Source: Xestospongia bergquistia
Lineage: Eukaryota; Porifera; Demospongiae; Haplosclerida; Petrosiidae
Length of the DNA: 64,000 nucleotides
Assembly: GCA_963965975.1 (NCBI GenBank)
Contig: OZ014411.1
Coordinates: forward strand, 22,162,249 to 22,226,248
Direction: 5' to 3'
Position numbers and translations under genes: made by a program. The notes beneath the pieces are model-generated. The model did no database searches, was not told where the DNA came from, and saw only the letters and a list, made by a program, of their open reading frames with translations. Below are positions 45,900 through 56,949 of the stretch, in pieces. How positions within the stretch are numbered: position 1 is the first letter of the stretch; each line of letters begins with the position of its first letter.

Positions 45900-48600
45900 G
45901 AGTAGACAAAACCTACCCAGGTAAACATAATATATTATAGTATACATAGTATATACAACATATGTATTGTATGTACTTACGAATTTTATAGTGAATAGCA
46001 CTCTTTTAATTGAATGTGAACTTTTCTTAAAGAGGAGGCCCACTCCTTTCTATGAATTACCAAACCTATATACACATGTTGAAGCTTATATTATTGATTA
46101 GTGAAGCATGAATTTTGTGTTGACTAGGGTGTTTACTCTAATGTATGTCTACCTGTATTGTACTTGTAGTATATACAGTATTTTAAATGTATGCTTTCAT
46201 CTTTTTTATTTTCCTCTAGGTGCCATTTGCTTTGCTTTGTTTGACATTATAAGATACTTATGTGGTGAGCGTGTATGTATTATGGTGTTGATGTTAACAG
46301 CTTGTAAAAGCAGTCATCATTCTGTGTTATTCTCTGTTCAATATTAACTTTTTTATTTCATATGTTAACATATTATAGTACATGAATGTTCTTGTAAATT
46401 AGCATTACTACGTTATACAATATATAAGTTATATAATATCTGATCAGGAAATAATATTGTTTCATTCTACTTTGGAACTCATTAGCATAATGGACTACTG
46501 AGATAATAGACCAAATGAAACTTTGTAGACTGGTTACTTTGTTTAGCAAAATTATAATTATTTGTAATGTTCTAAACACATGATACTTAAGTGATATAAA
46601 ATAATCATTATAAATTAAAAAATATAAATTAAAAAATATAAATGTCTTGTCAATAAAGAATGTAAGTTCAATACCTATATAATTATGTGTAATCAAACTT
46701 AAATGATGTGTTTTTTGTTAGCAGGTGGAATTCTTTCACAAAAATGTCTATTTCATCTGCACATCAGCAAGTCAAACTTTACCTAATGAGAATGCCATAA
46801 GTTGTATTAAACTTAGACAAGAAAAAAATTGTGCATTCGTGGCACTAGAAGTACAGTATTTGGTTCATAAATAAAAAATACAAAAGAAGGAATTAGGCCA
46901 ACAGAAGATAAGTTAAAGCTGTTGTACAGGTACTGCTGTGTCCAAACAATTTGTCAAGACATAACTCATTCATAGATCTTGTTGATTTTATAGTAAAATT
47001 TATCCATCATATTATATTCATTATATTCACTTTCATTCAAAGATAATAAAAAATAATCATAATGTGTGATGCATCACCTTTGGATCTAGAGAAGTTATTA
47101 CAGATTGTACTGAAGATGGATTGGAACAATCTATAGCGTTTACATCAAGGACATAATACTAGAATTCCAGGATTTCCTAAAGAATAATGGAATCATGTCT
47201 AAGTATTGCCCTATAAAATATCAGATTTCTCCGTTTCTGAGACTGAGGATACCCATAAACATGTCCTCCTGTCAACTCTGTTATTAATTTAATGATGTAT
47301 GATCCAGACACACTTCCTTGCTAATAGATACTTCTATTTATTTAAGTCAGTCTCAATAACTTTAACAAGCCCAGTATCCCCTTATGGAAACTCTCTGAGT
47401 CAACTCTATCATAGCTTTCTTTCCATTTCTGCACTTTAGACTTTACCTTATCATAAAGATTTGATGTAACACAGGCCAAACAAATAAATAGTTCTGGAGA
47501 AAACTATTTCATGTTCTTTGCTTTAAATGTTTGCACCCATTTTTCAAAAACCTGTTGGATGTTGGATCCTGTAATTACGCCCGAGAGCTTTACAATAGAG
47601 CCAAATCCACAATGGTCATCATCTAGTTCTGAAATTAGACAATTACACTAGAATTTGTGAACTTCTGACAAGTATTTCTGATTTTAAGGTAAGAGGAACT
47701 ATTTATAGTGTATTTAAAACGTGTTTACTTAATGTCAAAATATACAAATTAATCTCATTATCATGTAGAAGACGTCTGGTATATATGTTTATTTGATAAA
47801 ATTAACTATGTTTACTCCTGCTCTTTAGTTGGTATATTTATATTAAAAAATTTATTAACTATATAAAGATCATTACAGCACAGATTTTTAGGACAATATA
47901 TTGAAGGCCTAAAAACAACATAAATACATTTTTAAAAACATTTATTTCCAATTATTTATTAATATTACAACTACCTGTTATACCCTCACCAAACTCATTG
48001 AAATAAACATTCAGTTACTTGTAACAGTTGATGCAACTATAGAACCAATAAAAGAAGATGAAAAATCTGCTGGAAGATATGAATTCCCAATATCACTAAT
48101 TTAATTGATTGAGGTTTAATTTAATTATTAGAGTTGATGGCTAATGTACATTGTTGGATGTAGTATTGTTCTGTGACACATGATTATAACTATGAAATAT
48201 GTAGTGCAGTACAATTGGTTAATAATATATACTTTGACAATGAAAAGTAGTAAATAAACATTTAGGCAACACATTATGACATATTCATAGTGAAAGATTG
48301 ACCCAGATACTGATTTTGTATAAATGGCTCACGCAAATAATGAAAGAAGCAAACCAAATTATGTATTGTGTATTAATGAAACTTAATTTGATTAATAATT
48401 TGCAAAATGTTATCAGATATTGCAAGATGAATTAAAATATTTTTAATGTGCTACATGTACTAGTGTCTATTATACAATTGTTTTGACATTTGCTACATTT
48501 AGCTCTCTCTGGAAATGTTGTTACAATAAATTTTTGTATAAATTTACTATCTTCTGTAAATAGAATTGTGACTGATGTTTTGTATGATCTTCCAATCTAG
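45900..48600. other. Non-coding, no gene recognised
   Basis: Short AT-driven frames only. Near 48000-48130 there is a decayed linker-exon-like stretch ('cagttgatgcaactatagaaccaat'), i.e. the degraded 3' end of the gene B module array. Confidence 0.4.
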
Positions 48601-48630
48601 TCTTACCAAATGTATCAGTTGGAATAGGTG

Positions 48631-48785
48631 TTAAGCAGGAGAGCAACCAATATCAGCTATATCACTACAGCAATCATTATGTATGTGACAGGATTGATCA
48701 CAACCACAATCAATATGATAACAACTTCTTGTCTTGGAGTAATCACAACACCCAGTATAGTTGAGTTTAAGTGCCACACATGAAC
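48631..48785 (-). CDS. Gene B terminal SMB-like exon (A/B chimera)
   Basis: Begins like an A-type exon ('CVALKLNYTGCCDYSKTRSC', 'CGCDQSC') but ends like B/C-type ('NDCCSDIADIGC'), then S-P-A and a TAA stop. Downstream, the A-type tail ('TPIPTDTF') and its GTAAGAC donor are still there beyond the stop, so this was once an internal exon that gained a stop through recombination or a small deletion. Confidence 0.65.
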
Positions 48786-51700
48786 CTAAAATGAACATAA
48801 TATACAACTATAGAAACACTTGAAGGACATGCAAAAATTATTGTAAGATGTGCACTACATGTCAAATGTTATGGATTTTTAAATTCTTGTGGCCACATAA
48901 GAAGTAGAGTTAATTATATAATATAAATTTATAAAAACTGTGAGTTATGTATTGCATAAGGTATCTTGAATAGCAAATGTGGGTAGAGCTACAGAATGAG
49001 GTGCAAAAATTACTGGAAGATGTGTACTACATGTCAAATGTTATGAAATACAGTTAATTATTATATTAGAAATTTCTAAAAGCTGTGAATAATATGCTGT
49101 ATGATCATCATATTTTGTCTTACCTTCTGTACTACTTGGATAACAACCAATATCAGTGATGTCACTACAACAATCGTTATTAGAATAACACCCTTTATCA
49201 CAATGGCAATTATTAATGTCACATTTTCGGGTCTTGTAATTCTTACAACATCCGGAATACTCCAAATTAAGATCTTTGCAAGAACCTAAAATTGACATAA
49301 TATATTTAACAAACAATTTTAATTCATAGTTAAGTAGAGTAATAGTTGTGCTTGTAACAATAGAACCACTTCTTATGAATTACAAATGCAGTTACTAATG
49401 TATTGTATGAAATTTTGATTTTCTTTTACCAAGTTTACCTTTTGATTTTTTAAATAATAATATGAAAAAATTAATTGAATTAGTAGCACTCACTTACCTG
49501 GAGTAACAGTTGATGAAAGATGTGTACTACTTTTCAAATGGTATGAAGTTGTAATATCTATGTCCACATAAAGAAGTTAAATTAATTATGCATTATAAAT
49601 TTTATAAACATTATGGCTAAAGCGTTGTATGAATTTAATATATAATAATATATTTTTTAACAATGCAAAATTAGTCATTTAACATTTATACTGTACATTA
49701 TGACAAATTCATGGTAAAATCATGAGCCAGATGGTGAATCTGTACGAAATGGTGCATGTAAATGAATTAAAGAAGCAATAAAAATTACGAATTACCTATT
49801 AATGAAAGTTAATTTAGTAAAAGAACTAGCAAGCTGTTATCAGAAATTTAAGATAACATAATTAAGATATTATCAATCTACATTTACTTGTGTCTATTAC
49901 AAAATTGTTTAGACATTTGCTACATTTAGCTCTGCCTTGAAATATTCCTGTGATAAATGTTGTGTAATTTACACTGAGGTTGAAAAATAAGGCTGTCTAC
50001 TGTAAATTTTATTAAAATTGTGACTAATGCATTGATGATCATCTGATTCTGTCTTACCAAATGTATCAGTTGGAGTAGGTGTAACTACAGGCGTGTGAAA
50101 AGGAGGAAAGCAACTAATTTTATCTATATCATCACAACAGTCATTATGAGTGTAGCACGATTGATCACAACCGCAATCAATATGATAACAACTTCTTGTC
50201 TTGGTGTAATCACAACATCCAGTATAGTTGAGATTTAAGTCCACACATGAACCTAAAATGAACATAATATAAACATATCCTTTTAATTCATAGTTATCTT
50301 AAGTAACAGGTGTGGGTACAACTATAGAAACACTTAAAGGACATGCAAAAATTATTGTAAGATGTGTACTACATGTCAAATGTTATAGACTTTTAAATTC
50401 TGTGACCACATAAGAAGTATAGTTAATTATATATTATAAATTATTAAACTGTGATTTATGTATTGCATGATCATCTAATTTTGTCTTACCTTCTGTACTA
50501 TTTGGATAACAACCAATATCAGCTATGTCACTACAACAATCGTTATTAGAATAACACCCTTTATCACAATGACAATTATTAATGTCACATTTTTGGGTTA
50601 TGTAATTTTTACAACATCCAGAATAATTGAGATTAAGTGAATTACATGGACCTAAAATTGACGTAATGTATTAAACAAATATTTTAATTGATAGTTAATT
50701 AGAGTAATAGTTGTGTGTATGACTATAGAAGGACTAATTATGAATTACAAATGCTGTTACTAGTTTATTGTATGAACTTGTGATTTTGTTTTATCAAGTG
50801 TACCTTTTGAGTTTCTTTGAAAATAATATTAACAAATTAATGGAATTATTAGTCCTCACTTACCAGGAGTAACAGTTGGTGTAAATGTAACTATAGAACT
50901 ACTGGAGGATGAAAACGTTGATGGAAGATGTGTACTACTTTTCAAAGAGTATGAAGTTGTAATTTCTATTTGAAATTAAATAAGTTAAACTGATTATTTA
51001 TTATAAATTTTTATAAACATTGTGACTAAATGTATTTTATGAGCTTCTGATTTTGTTTTTACCATTGTTTCAGTTGGTGTAGGTGACAATATAAAACTAC
51101 ATAAAAGCTTGCGATGGAAGATTTCAATTCCAAAACATCAATTGTTTAACTGATTAAAGTTTATTTCAAATTCATTATTAACTGACACACACTCACACAC
51201 ACACACACATGCACACTGACAGACTACAGTACTCTTGTTATGCGCACACGTGCAGCAAGGTAATAATATTACATTATGCAAAGACTATTGACTGTACTCT
51301 ATTGCCTGTTTATCCATCATTGTTAAAATGATTTATCATTATCCAAATAAAAAGTCAGCTGATCATCACATCAGCAGATATAGATACTATGAATGTCATA
51401 ACTGCTATATTACAATGATAAGAATAAACCAACACTACAAATTCTAAGATATGAGTAAATTAGAGTATGTGATCTTTACATGTCATAATGTGATGTGAAT
51501 TTTAATATATGCAAATAGAAATATACTAAATTTGACTTCAGGGTACAGCAATACATTTATACAGTGTTATACTAGTATATATACAAAGTAGTGTACACCT
51601 GCCACAGCTTTAATCTCTTTGATATTATGATTTCGTATATACAACAGTCATGGTGAAAATCTATTGAGACTATTACAAATAGTTTATTTATTGGTAAAAC

Positions 51701-54700
51701 AACCAACCAGAGACAAATCACCATGTTGACAAGCATGTATTGTAGTGTGTGTATATAGATAGATAGATAGATAATTATTATAAATGATGTGACTAATATG
51801 TTGTATAATTTTCTGATTTTGTCTTACCATATGTATCAGTTGGAGTAGATGTAAGTATAGGAGAGGGAGAAGAAGGAGAGCAACTAATTTTATCTATATC
51901 ATCACAACAATCATTATGAGCGTAGCACGATTGATCACAATGGCAATCTATATGGACACAACTTCTTGTCTTAGATAAATCACAACATCCAGTATAGTTG
52001 AGTTTAAGTTCCACACATGAACCTAAAATGAACATAATATAAACATATCCTTTTAATTCATAGTTATCTTAAGTAACAGGTGTGGGTACAACTATAGAAA
52101 CACTTGAAGGACATGCAAAAATTATTTTAAGATGTGTACTACATGTCAAATGTTATAGACTTTTAAATTCTGTGACCACATAAGAAGTATAGTTAATTAT
52201 ATATTATAAATTATTAAACTGTGATTTATGTATTGCATGATCATCTAATTTTGTCTTACCTTCTGTACTATTTGGATAACAACCAATATCAGCTATGTCA
52301 CTACAACAATCGTTATTAGAATAACACCCTTTATCACAATGACAATTATTAATGTGACATTTTTGGGTGATGTAATTTTTACAACATCCAGAATAATTGA
52401 GATTAAGTGAATTACATGGACCTAAAATTGACATAATGTATTAAACAAATATTTTAATTGATAGTTAATTAGAGTAATAGTTGTGTGTATGACTATAGAA
52501 GGACTAATTATGAATTACAAATGCTGTTACTAGTTTATTGTATGAACTTGTGATTTTGTTTTATCAAGTGTACCTTTTGAGTTTCTTTGAAAATAATATT
52601 AACAAATTAATGGAATTATTAGTCCTCACTTACCAGGAGTAACAGTTGGTGTAAATGTAACTATAGAACTACTGGAGGATGAAAACGTTGATGGAAGATG
52701 TGTACTACTTTTCAAAGAGTATGAAGTTGTAATTTCTATTTGAAATTAAATAAGTTAAACTGATTATTTATTATAAATTTTTATAAACATTGTGACTAAA
52801 TGTATTTTATGAGCTTCTGATTTTGTTTTTACCATTGTTTCAGTTGGTGTAGGTGACAATATAAAACTACATAAAAGCTTGCGATGGAAGATTTCAATTC
52901 CAAAACATCAATTGTTTAACTGATTAAAGTTTATTTTAAATTCATTATTAACTGACACACACTCACACACACACACACATGCACACTGACAGACTACAGT
53001 ACTCTTGTTATGCGCACACGTGCAGCAAGGTAATAATATTACATTATGCAAAGACTATTGACTGTACTCTATTGCCTGTTTATCCATCATTGTTAAAATG
53101 ATTTATCATTATCCAAATAAAAAGTCAGCTGATCATCACATCAGCAGATATAGATACTATGAATGTCATAACTGCTATATTACAATGATAAGAATAAACC
53201 AACACTACAAATTCTAAGATATGAGTAAATTAGAGTATGTGATCTTTACATGTCATAATGTGATGTGAATTTTAATATATGCAAATAGAAATATACTAAA
53301 TTTGACTTCAGGGTACAGCAATACATTTATACAGTGTTATACTAGTATATATACAAAGTAGTGTACACCTGCCACAGCTTTAATCTCTTTGATATTATGA
53401 TTTCGTATATACAACAGTCATGGTGAAAATCTATTGAGACTATTACAAATAGTTTATTTATTGGTAAAACAACCAACCAGAGACAAATCACCATGTTGAC
53501 AAGCATGTATTGTAGTGTGTGTATATAGATAGATAGATAGATAATTATTATAAATGATGTGACTAATATGTTGTATAATTTTCTGATTTTGTCTTACCAT
53601 ATGTATCAGTTGGAGTAGATGTAAGTATAGGAGAGGGAGAAGAAGGAGAGCAACTAATTTTATCTATATCATCACAACAATCATTATGAGCGTAGCACGA
53701 TTGATCACAATGGCAATCTATATGGACACAACTTCTTGTCTTAGATAAATCACAACATCCAGTATAGTTGAGTTTAAGTTCCACACATGAACCTAAAATG
53801 AACATAATATAAACATATCCTTTTAATTCATAGTTATCTTAAGTAACAGGTGTGGGTACAACTATAGAAACACTTGAAGGACATGCAAAAATTATTTTAA
53901 GATGTGTACTACATGTCAAATGTTATAGACTTTTAAATTCTGTGACCACATAAGAAGTATAGTTAATTATATATTATAAATTATTAAACTGTGATTTATG
54001 TATTGCATGATCATCTGATTTTGTCTTACCTTCTGTAATATTTGGATAACAACCAATATCAGCTATGTCACTACAACAATCATTATTAGAATAACACCCT
54101 TTATCACAATAGCAATTTTTAGTGTTACAATTTTTTGTTTTGTATGTCTTACAACATCCAGAGTAGTTGAGATTAAGGTCAATACATGAACCTAAATTGA
54201 CATAATGTATTAAGCAAAATATTACAATTCATAGTTAACAAGAGTAATAGATGTGGGTATTATTATAAAACCATTTATTATAAACTAATGAAAGCATTAA
54301 TTAATGTATTGTATGAATGTCTGATTTTGTTTACCAAGTGTACTTGTTGGTGTTGTTAACATAATATAAACAAATTTATTTAATTCATAGTAATCATTTA
54401 CCTTTAGAAGTTTGTGTAGGTGTAACTATAGGACCACTTAAAGAAGTTAATGGCAGATGTGTACTACTTGTCAAAGTGTATGGAGTTTGAGAACCTGTGT
54501 CTAAATAATAATGGCAAAAATTTGATCACAATCATCACGTCAATAACCAAATATCCTACTACTTTACACATAGCTGTTAGGAAAAAATGTTTATAATTAT
54601 AATATAATTATGTCAGAATTAACAATAAAATCATGAGATTTGATTGTTAAAGAAAACTGAAATGTGACTACCATAAAAACCTAAGAGAAATGATTTTGTC

Positions 54701-56945
54701 GTGGCATGCAATCCAAAAGAAATTAAGAAATACGAAAATAAATTTTATTTCATAACAATACCTAACATCAATAATTTTAATAATGATTTAAGCAATAAAT
54801 TATGCTTAAAACTATAAAATCCGTTTTGAAGTAAAATTTGTTATTAATATATGTTGCTGTTGTTAACTAATATAAACAAATTTATTTAATTCATAGTAAT
54901 CATTTACCTTTAGAAGTTTGTGTTGGTGTAACTATAGGACCACTTAAAGAAGTTAATGGCAGATGTGTACTACTTGTCAAAGTGTATGGATTTTGAGAAC
55001 CTATGTCTAAATAATAATGGCAAAAATTTGATCACAATCATCACGTCAATAACCAAATATCCTACTACTTTACACATAGCTGTTAGGAAAAAATGTTTAT
55101 AATTACATTATAATTATGTCAGAATTAACAAATGAAACAAACAAATTAAAATAACAATTAACAAATGTGACTACCATAAAAACCTAAGAGAAATGATTTT
55201 GTCATGGTATGCAATCCAAAAGAAAGTAAGAAATAGGGAAATAAATTTTATTTCATAACAATACCTAACGTCAATATTTTTAATAATGATTTAAGCAATA
55301 AATTATGCTTAAAACTATAAAATGCTTTGTGAAGTAAAATTTGTTATTAATATAAGTATATTATTAATTTGACAATTAAAAAGTAGTTATTTACCATTTA
55401 GGCCAGACCTTCTTTGTTTCATGTGTATGATTCATTTTATACAGAATCAGCTTCTGGATCAAGATTTATCTAAATCAAAAGAAATCCTAGGCTTTAAATG
55501 GATTCTGTATAGAATGATGCGTACACATGAAACAAAGAAGTACACCAAATTATATATTGTTTAAAGTTTATTATAATGAAGAATGAGCTTACCGCAATCA
55601 TTTGTGACTTCATTGCCATTAATGTTAATTGGAGTTAACTTCATGCCTCCAACATAACAGTACCCTGCATAAGTTGTCCAACCATAGATAGAAATAAACA
55701 ATTTACCATTTGGGTTAGGATGTGCTATTGTATTGGTACCACTAAAAGATGCTGAAAAGCCATATCCATAGATAAAACCATTTGAACCATATATTAGAAC
55801 CCATGGTGGATTGGTAATAACATCATTGATCAATAAACTCTGGTTAAAGTAAGCATCATTTGGTACAACCACACTGTAATAACTAGTACCACTTGAGAGC
55901 AATGAAGAGAATTGGGTAGAATGTTCATATTGTTCTATTGGTGGCACTGTGTTAAGCGAAGGGTCACCACAGTTGCCACCAGCATATCGTGTACTAACAC
56001 CAATTTGAGCAACATAGATTGGTTGATCAGAGATAATACTACAGTATATGTTGTTCGTTGTGTAAAACGAATTGGTATTGTTTTCATCAAATTTGATACG
56101 TTCAGCATTGTAATTAGTACCACAGGTTTTTATTGCATTTGTTTTATTGTTAGCAGCAATCACTTTGTAACTTTGTCCATTGCTTCGACCAATGTTTGGT
56201 GGTAAAAGAAATGTCTTTCCCCATGTTATTGTTGGTGTCAGTTGTGTAACAATTGTGTCAGCATCAAAAGTCCCAGCTGGAACTCGGGCAGCTTCATGTC
56301 CACTGATTATTGTAAGTGGACTGTCAGATATAATCTTAGTTCCAGTTAGATCAACATGAGGTTTGGAAACAAAGAATGTCTGAAGAGAATGAAGAACAAA
56401 ATTGAAAGAATATCCAGCTGAAACAAGTATATTAACAGCAGCATTGTTCTGAGGATCTGATGGAACAGTAATGTCATTGTTTGGAATGATAGTCACATTA
56501 CTGTTATTAAGGCAACCAATAATCATGAACTGACTTGTCTTATCACTCCAACCTAATGTAGACACAACATAGTACATGTATTGAGTTGTTGGTTGTTTAT
56601 GACATGGAAGGGCTAGATAAGACATGAAGTCATCTTTATTACGAAAACTCCATGCAACAACTGATATTGGGTCTGAGTCTAGAGAGTAAACTTTAAGACC
56701 CTTTCTCCTCCAGGAATAGGTGTAATCCAACACTTCATAACTTGCTGGTATAGCAACTTTGTGAGGATTGTGATAACTTGTTGTACCCATATATGAGAAT
56801 TTGTTATCAAGTGATGTGACTTTGAAAGTAACAGGAGTTGTTTTCATAGTATGAACATATAATATGCGTACTTTAGATCCATGTACATGCTCATAGAATC
56901 CCACAAAGAACTCACTGCTCTGTGTGCTGAAGTCAATCTGTGGCT
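48631..56945 (-). CDS. Gene B: modular secreted protein, IgGFc-type N-domain plus SMB-like repeats
   Basis: Exons 5' to 3': 55593-56945 (IgGFc-type), linkers 54908-55000 and 54402-54494, SMB 54030-54191, SMB 53598-53792, linker 52634-52735, SMB 52260-52421, SMB 51828-52022, linker 50864-50965, SMB 50490-50651, SMB 50058-50252, linker 49498-49557, SMB 49124-49285, terminal SMB 48631-48785. Summed length 3191 bp reads open in one frame to a TAA. Each internal exon starts after an AG with two bases completing a codon and ends one base into a codon before a GT donor (mostly GTAAG), so all are phase 1-1. SMB types A (195 bp) and B (162 bp) alternate. The signal-peptide exon, expected upstream of 56945, was not found. 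Role: extracellular, possibly adhesive or mucus-like, by analogy only. Confidence 0.7.
49124..49285 (-). CDS. Gene B SMB-like exon, B type
   Basis: 162 bp, phase 1-1, GTAAGAC donor; 'YSGCCKNYKTRKC', 'CHCDKGC', 'NDCCSDITDIGC'. Confidence 0.65.
49498..49557 (-). CDS. Gene B short Ser/Thr linker exon
   Basis: 60 bp, phase 1-1, ATAG acceptor and GTAAGTG donor; 'TTSYHLKSSTHLSSTVTP', a shortened version of the 102-bp linkers. Confidence 0.6.
50058..50252 (-). CDS. Gene B SMB-like exon, A type
   Basis: 195 bp, phase 1-1, TTTTAG acceptor and GTAAGAC donor. 'NYTGCCDYTKTRSC', 'CGCDQSC' and 'NDCCDDIDKISC', then the tail 'HTPVVTPTPTDTF'. Confidence 0.7.
50490..50651 (-). CDS. Gene B SMB-like exon, B type (unit 1)
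   Basis: 162 bp, phase 1-1, acceptor CAATTTTAG. Same as 52260-52421 apart from about one base. Confidence 0.65.
50864..50965 (-). CDS. Gene B linker exon (unit 1)
   Basis: 102 bp, phase 1-1, AAATAG acceptor and GTAAGTG donor; 'SSTHLPSTFSSSSSS'-like, ending 'TPTVTP'. Confidence 0.65.
51236..51770. repeat. Stanniocalcin-locus flank module inside gene B (unit 1)
   Basis: Similar to 8100-8560, 43560-43834 plus 45202-45370, and 62500-62960: 'gtcagctgatcatcacatcag', 'atagatactatgaatgtcat', 'gacttcagggta', 'acacctgccacag'. It carries no exon. A piece of the neighbouring locus's 5' flank is thus embedded in a gene B intron; it recurs at 53006-53540. Confidence 0.7.
51828..52022 (-). CDS. Gene B SMB-like exon, A type (unit 1)
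   Basis: 195 bp, phase 1-1; 'NYTGCCDLSKTRSC', 'CHCDQSC', 'NDCCDDIDKISC'. The translation is the same as that of 53598-53792. Confidence 0.7.
52260..52421 (-). CDS. Gene B SMB-like exon, B type (unit 2)
   Basis: 162 bp, phase 1-1; 'NYSGCCKNYITQKC', 'CHCDKGC', 'NDCCSDIADIGC', tail 'YPNSTEG'. Confidence 0.7.
52634..52735 (-). CDS. Gene B linker exon (unit 2)
   Basis: 102 bp, phase 1-1; copy of 50864-50965 with no difference seen. Confidence 0.65.
53006..53540. repeat. Stanniocalcin-locus flank module inside gene B (unit 2)
   Basis: Second copy of the module at 51236-51770, offset by 1770 bp; followed by a short GATA run. Confidence 0.7.
53598..53792 (-). CDS. Gene B SMB-like exon, A type (unit 2)
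   Basis: 195 bp, phase 1-1, TTTTAG acceptor and GTAAGAC donor; same translation as 51828-52022. Confidence 0.7.
54030..54191 (-). CDS. Gene B SMB-like exon, B type, most N-terminal
   Basis: 162 bp, phase 1-1. AG acceptor retained (CAATTTAG, one base shorter than its sisters). 'NYSGCCKTYKTKNC', 'CYCDKGC', 'NDCCSDIADIGC', 'NITEG'. It has diverged from the two tandem copies, so it is the older B exon. Confidence 0.65.
54402..54494 (-). CDS. Gene B linker exon, second
   Basis: 93 bp, phase 1-1, ACAG acceptor and GTAAATG donor; 'TSSTHLPLTSLSGP' then 'TPTQTSK'. Confidence 0.65.
54908..55000 (-). CDS. Gene B linker exon, first
   Basis: 93 bp, phase 1-1, ATAG acceptor; the tandem copy of the linker at 54402. 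Confidence 0.65.
55409..55540. repeat. 132-bp hairpin in the first visible intron of gene B
   Basis: Arms 55409-55451 and 55498-55540 pair with about 4 mismatches in 40; the first 19 bases (CTTCTTTGTTTCATGTGTA) are perfect. Loop about 46 bases. A fold-back MITE or, less likely, a small-RNA precursor. Confidence 0.8.
55593..56945 (-). CDS. Gene B IgGFc-binding-type N-terminal domain exon
   Basis: 1353 bp (451 codons), phase 1-1, acceptor TTACATTATAG and donor GTAAGC. Begins 'PQIDFSTQSSEFFVGFYEHV'. The domain pattern includes 'VRILYVHT', 'ISVVAWSFRN', 'YSFNFVLHSLQTFF', 'DSPLTIISGHEAARVPAGTF' and, near residue 330, 'GGNCGDPSLNTVPPIEQY', a hallmark of the domain first named in human IgGFc-binding protein. 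Ends 'NGNEVTNDC'. Four or five Cys only, with several N-glycosylation motifs. The frame opens at an internal Met but the exon clearly extends 14 codons upstream to the acceptor. The last 10 codons of the open frame beyond 55593 are intron. Confidence 0.8.
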
Positions 56946-56949
56946 CTAT

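Larger units (their letters stand above)
50281..53820. repeat. Two tandem copies of a 1770-bp unit
   Basis: 50281-52050 and 52051-53820 are nearly identical (single-base differences at about 50336, 50359, 50597, 50664 and 51168; no large indel). A third, diverging partial copy starts at 53821 and runs through the exon at 54030. Each unit holds, on the minus strand, an A-type SMB exon, a copied flank module (about 51236-51770 and 53006-53540), a linker exon, a B-type SMB exon and a fossil linker. Confidence 0.9.
54365..55350. repeat. 506-bp tandem duplication containing two linker exons
   Basis: 54365-54870 and 54871-55350 are similar end to end: the linker exon, 'ccataaaaacctaagagaaatgattttgtc' and 'aataaattttatttcataacaatacctaac' recur at constant spacing. 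Less similar than the 1770-bp units, so older. Confidence 0.8.

Noticed and set aside
46100-46700. Hydrophobic open frames as membrane proteins
   Set aside because: AT-rich composition gives Phe/Ile/Leu/Tyr-rich frames on both strands; no splice, promoter or conservation support.
49041-49316. Met start (MSILG or MFILG) for each SMB-like frame
   Set aside because: The Met codons fall in the introns just before the TTTTAG or ATTAG acceptors; the conserved exon starts after the AG.
55935-56205. Open frames overlapping the IgGFc exon on either strand
   Set aside because: Shadows of the intact 451-codon exon; no independent signals.
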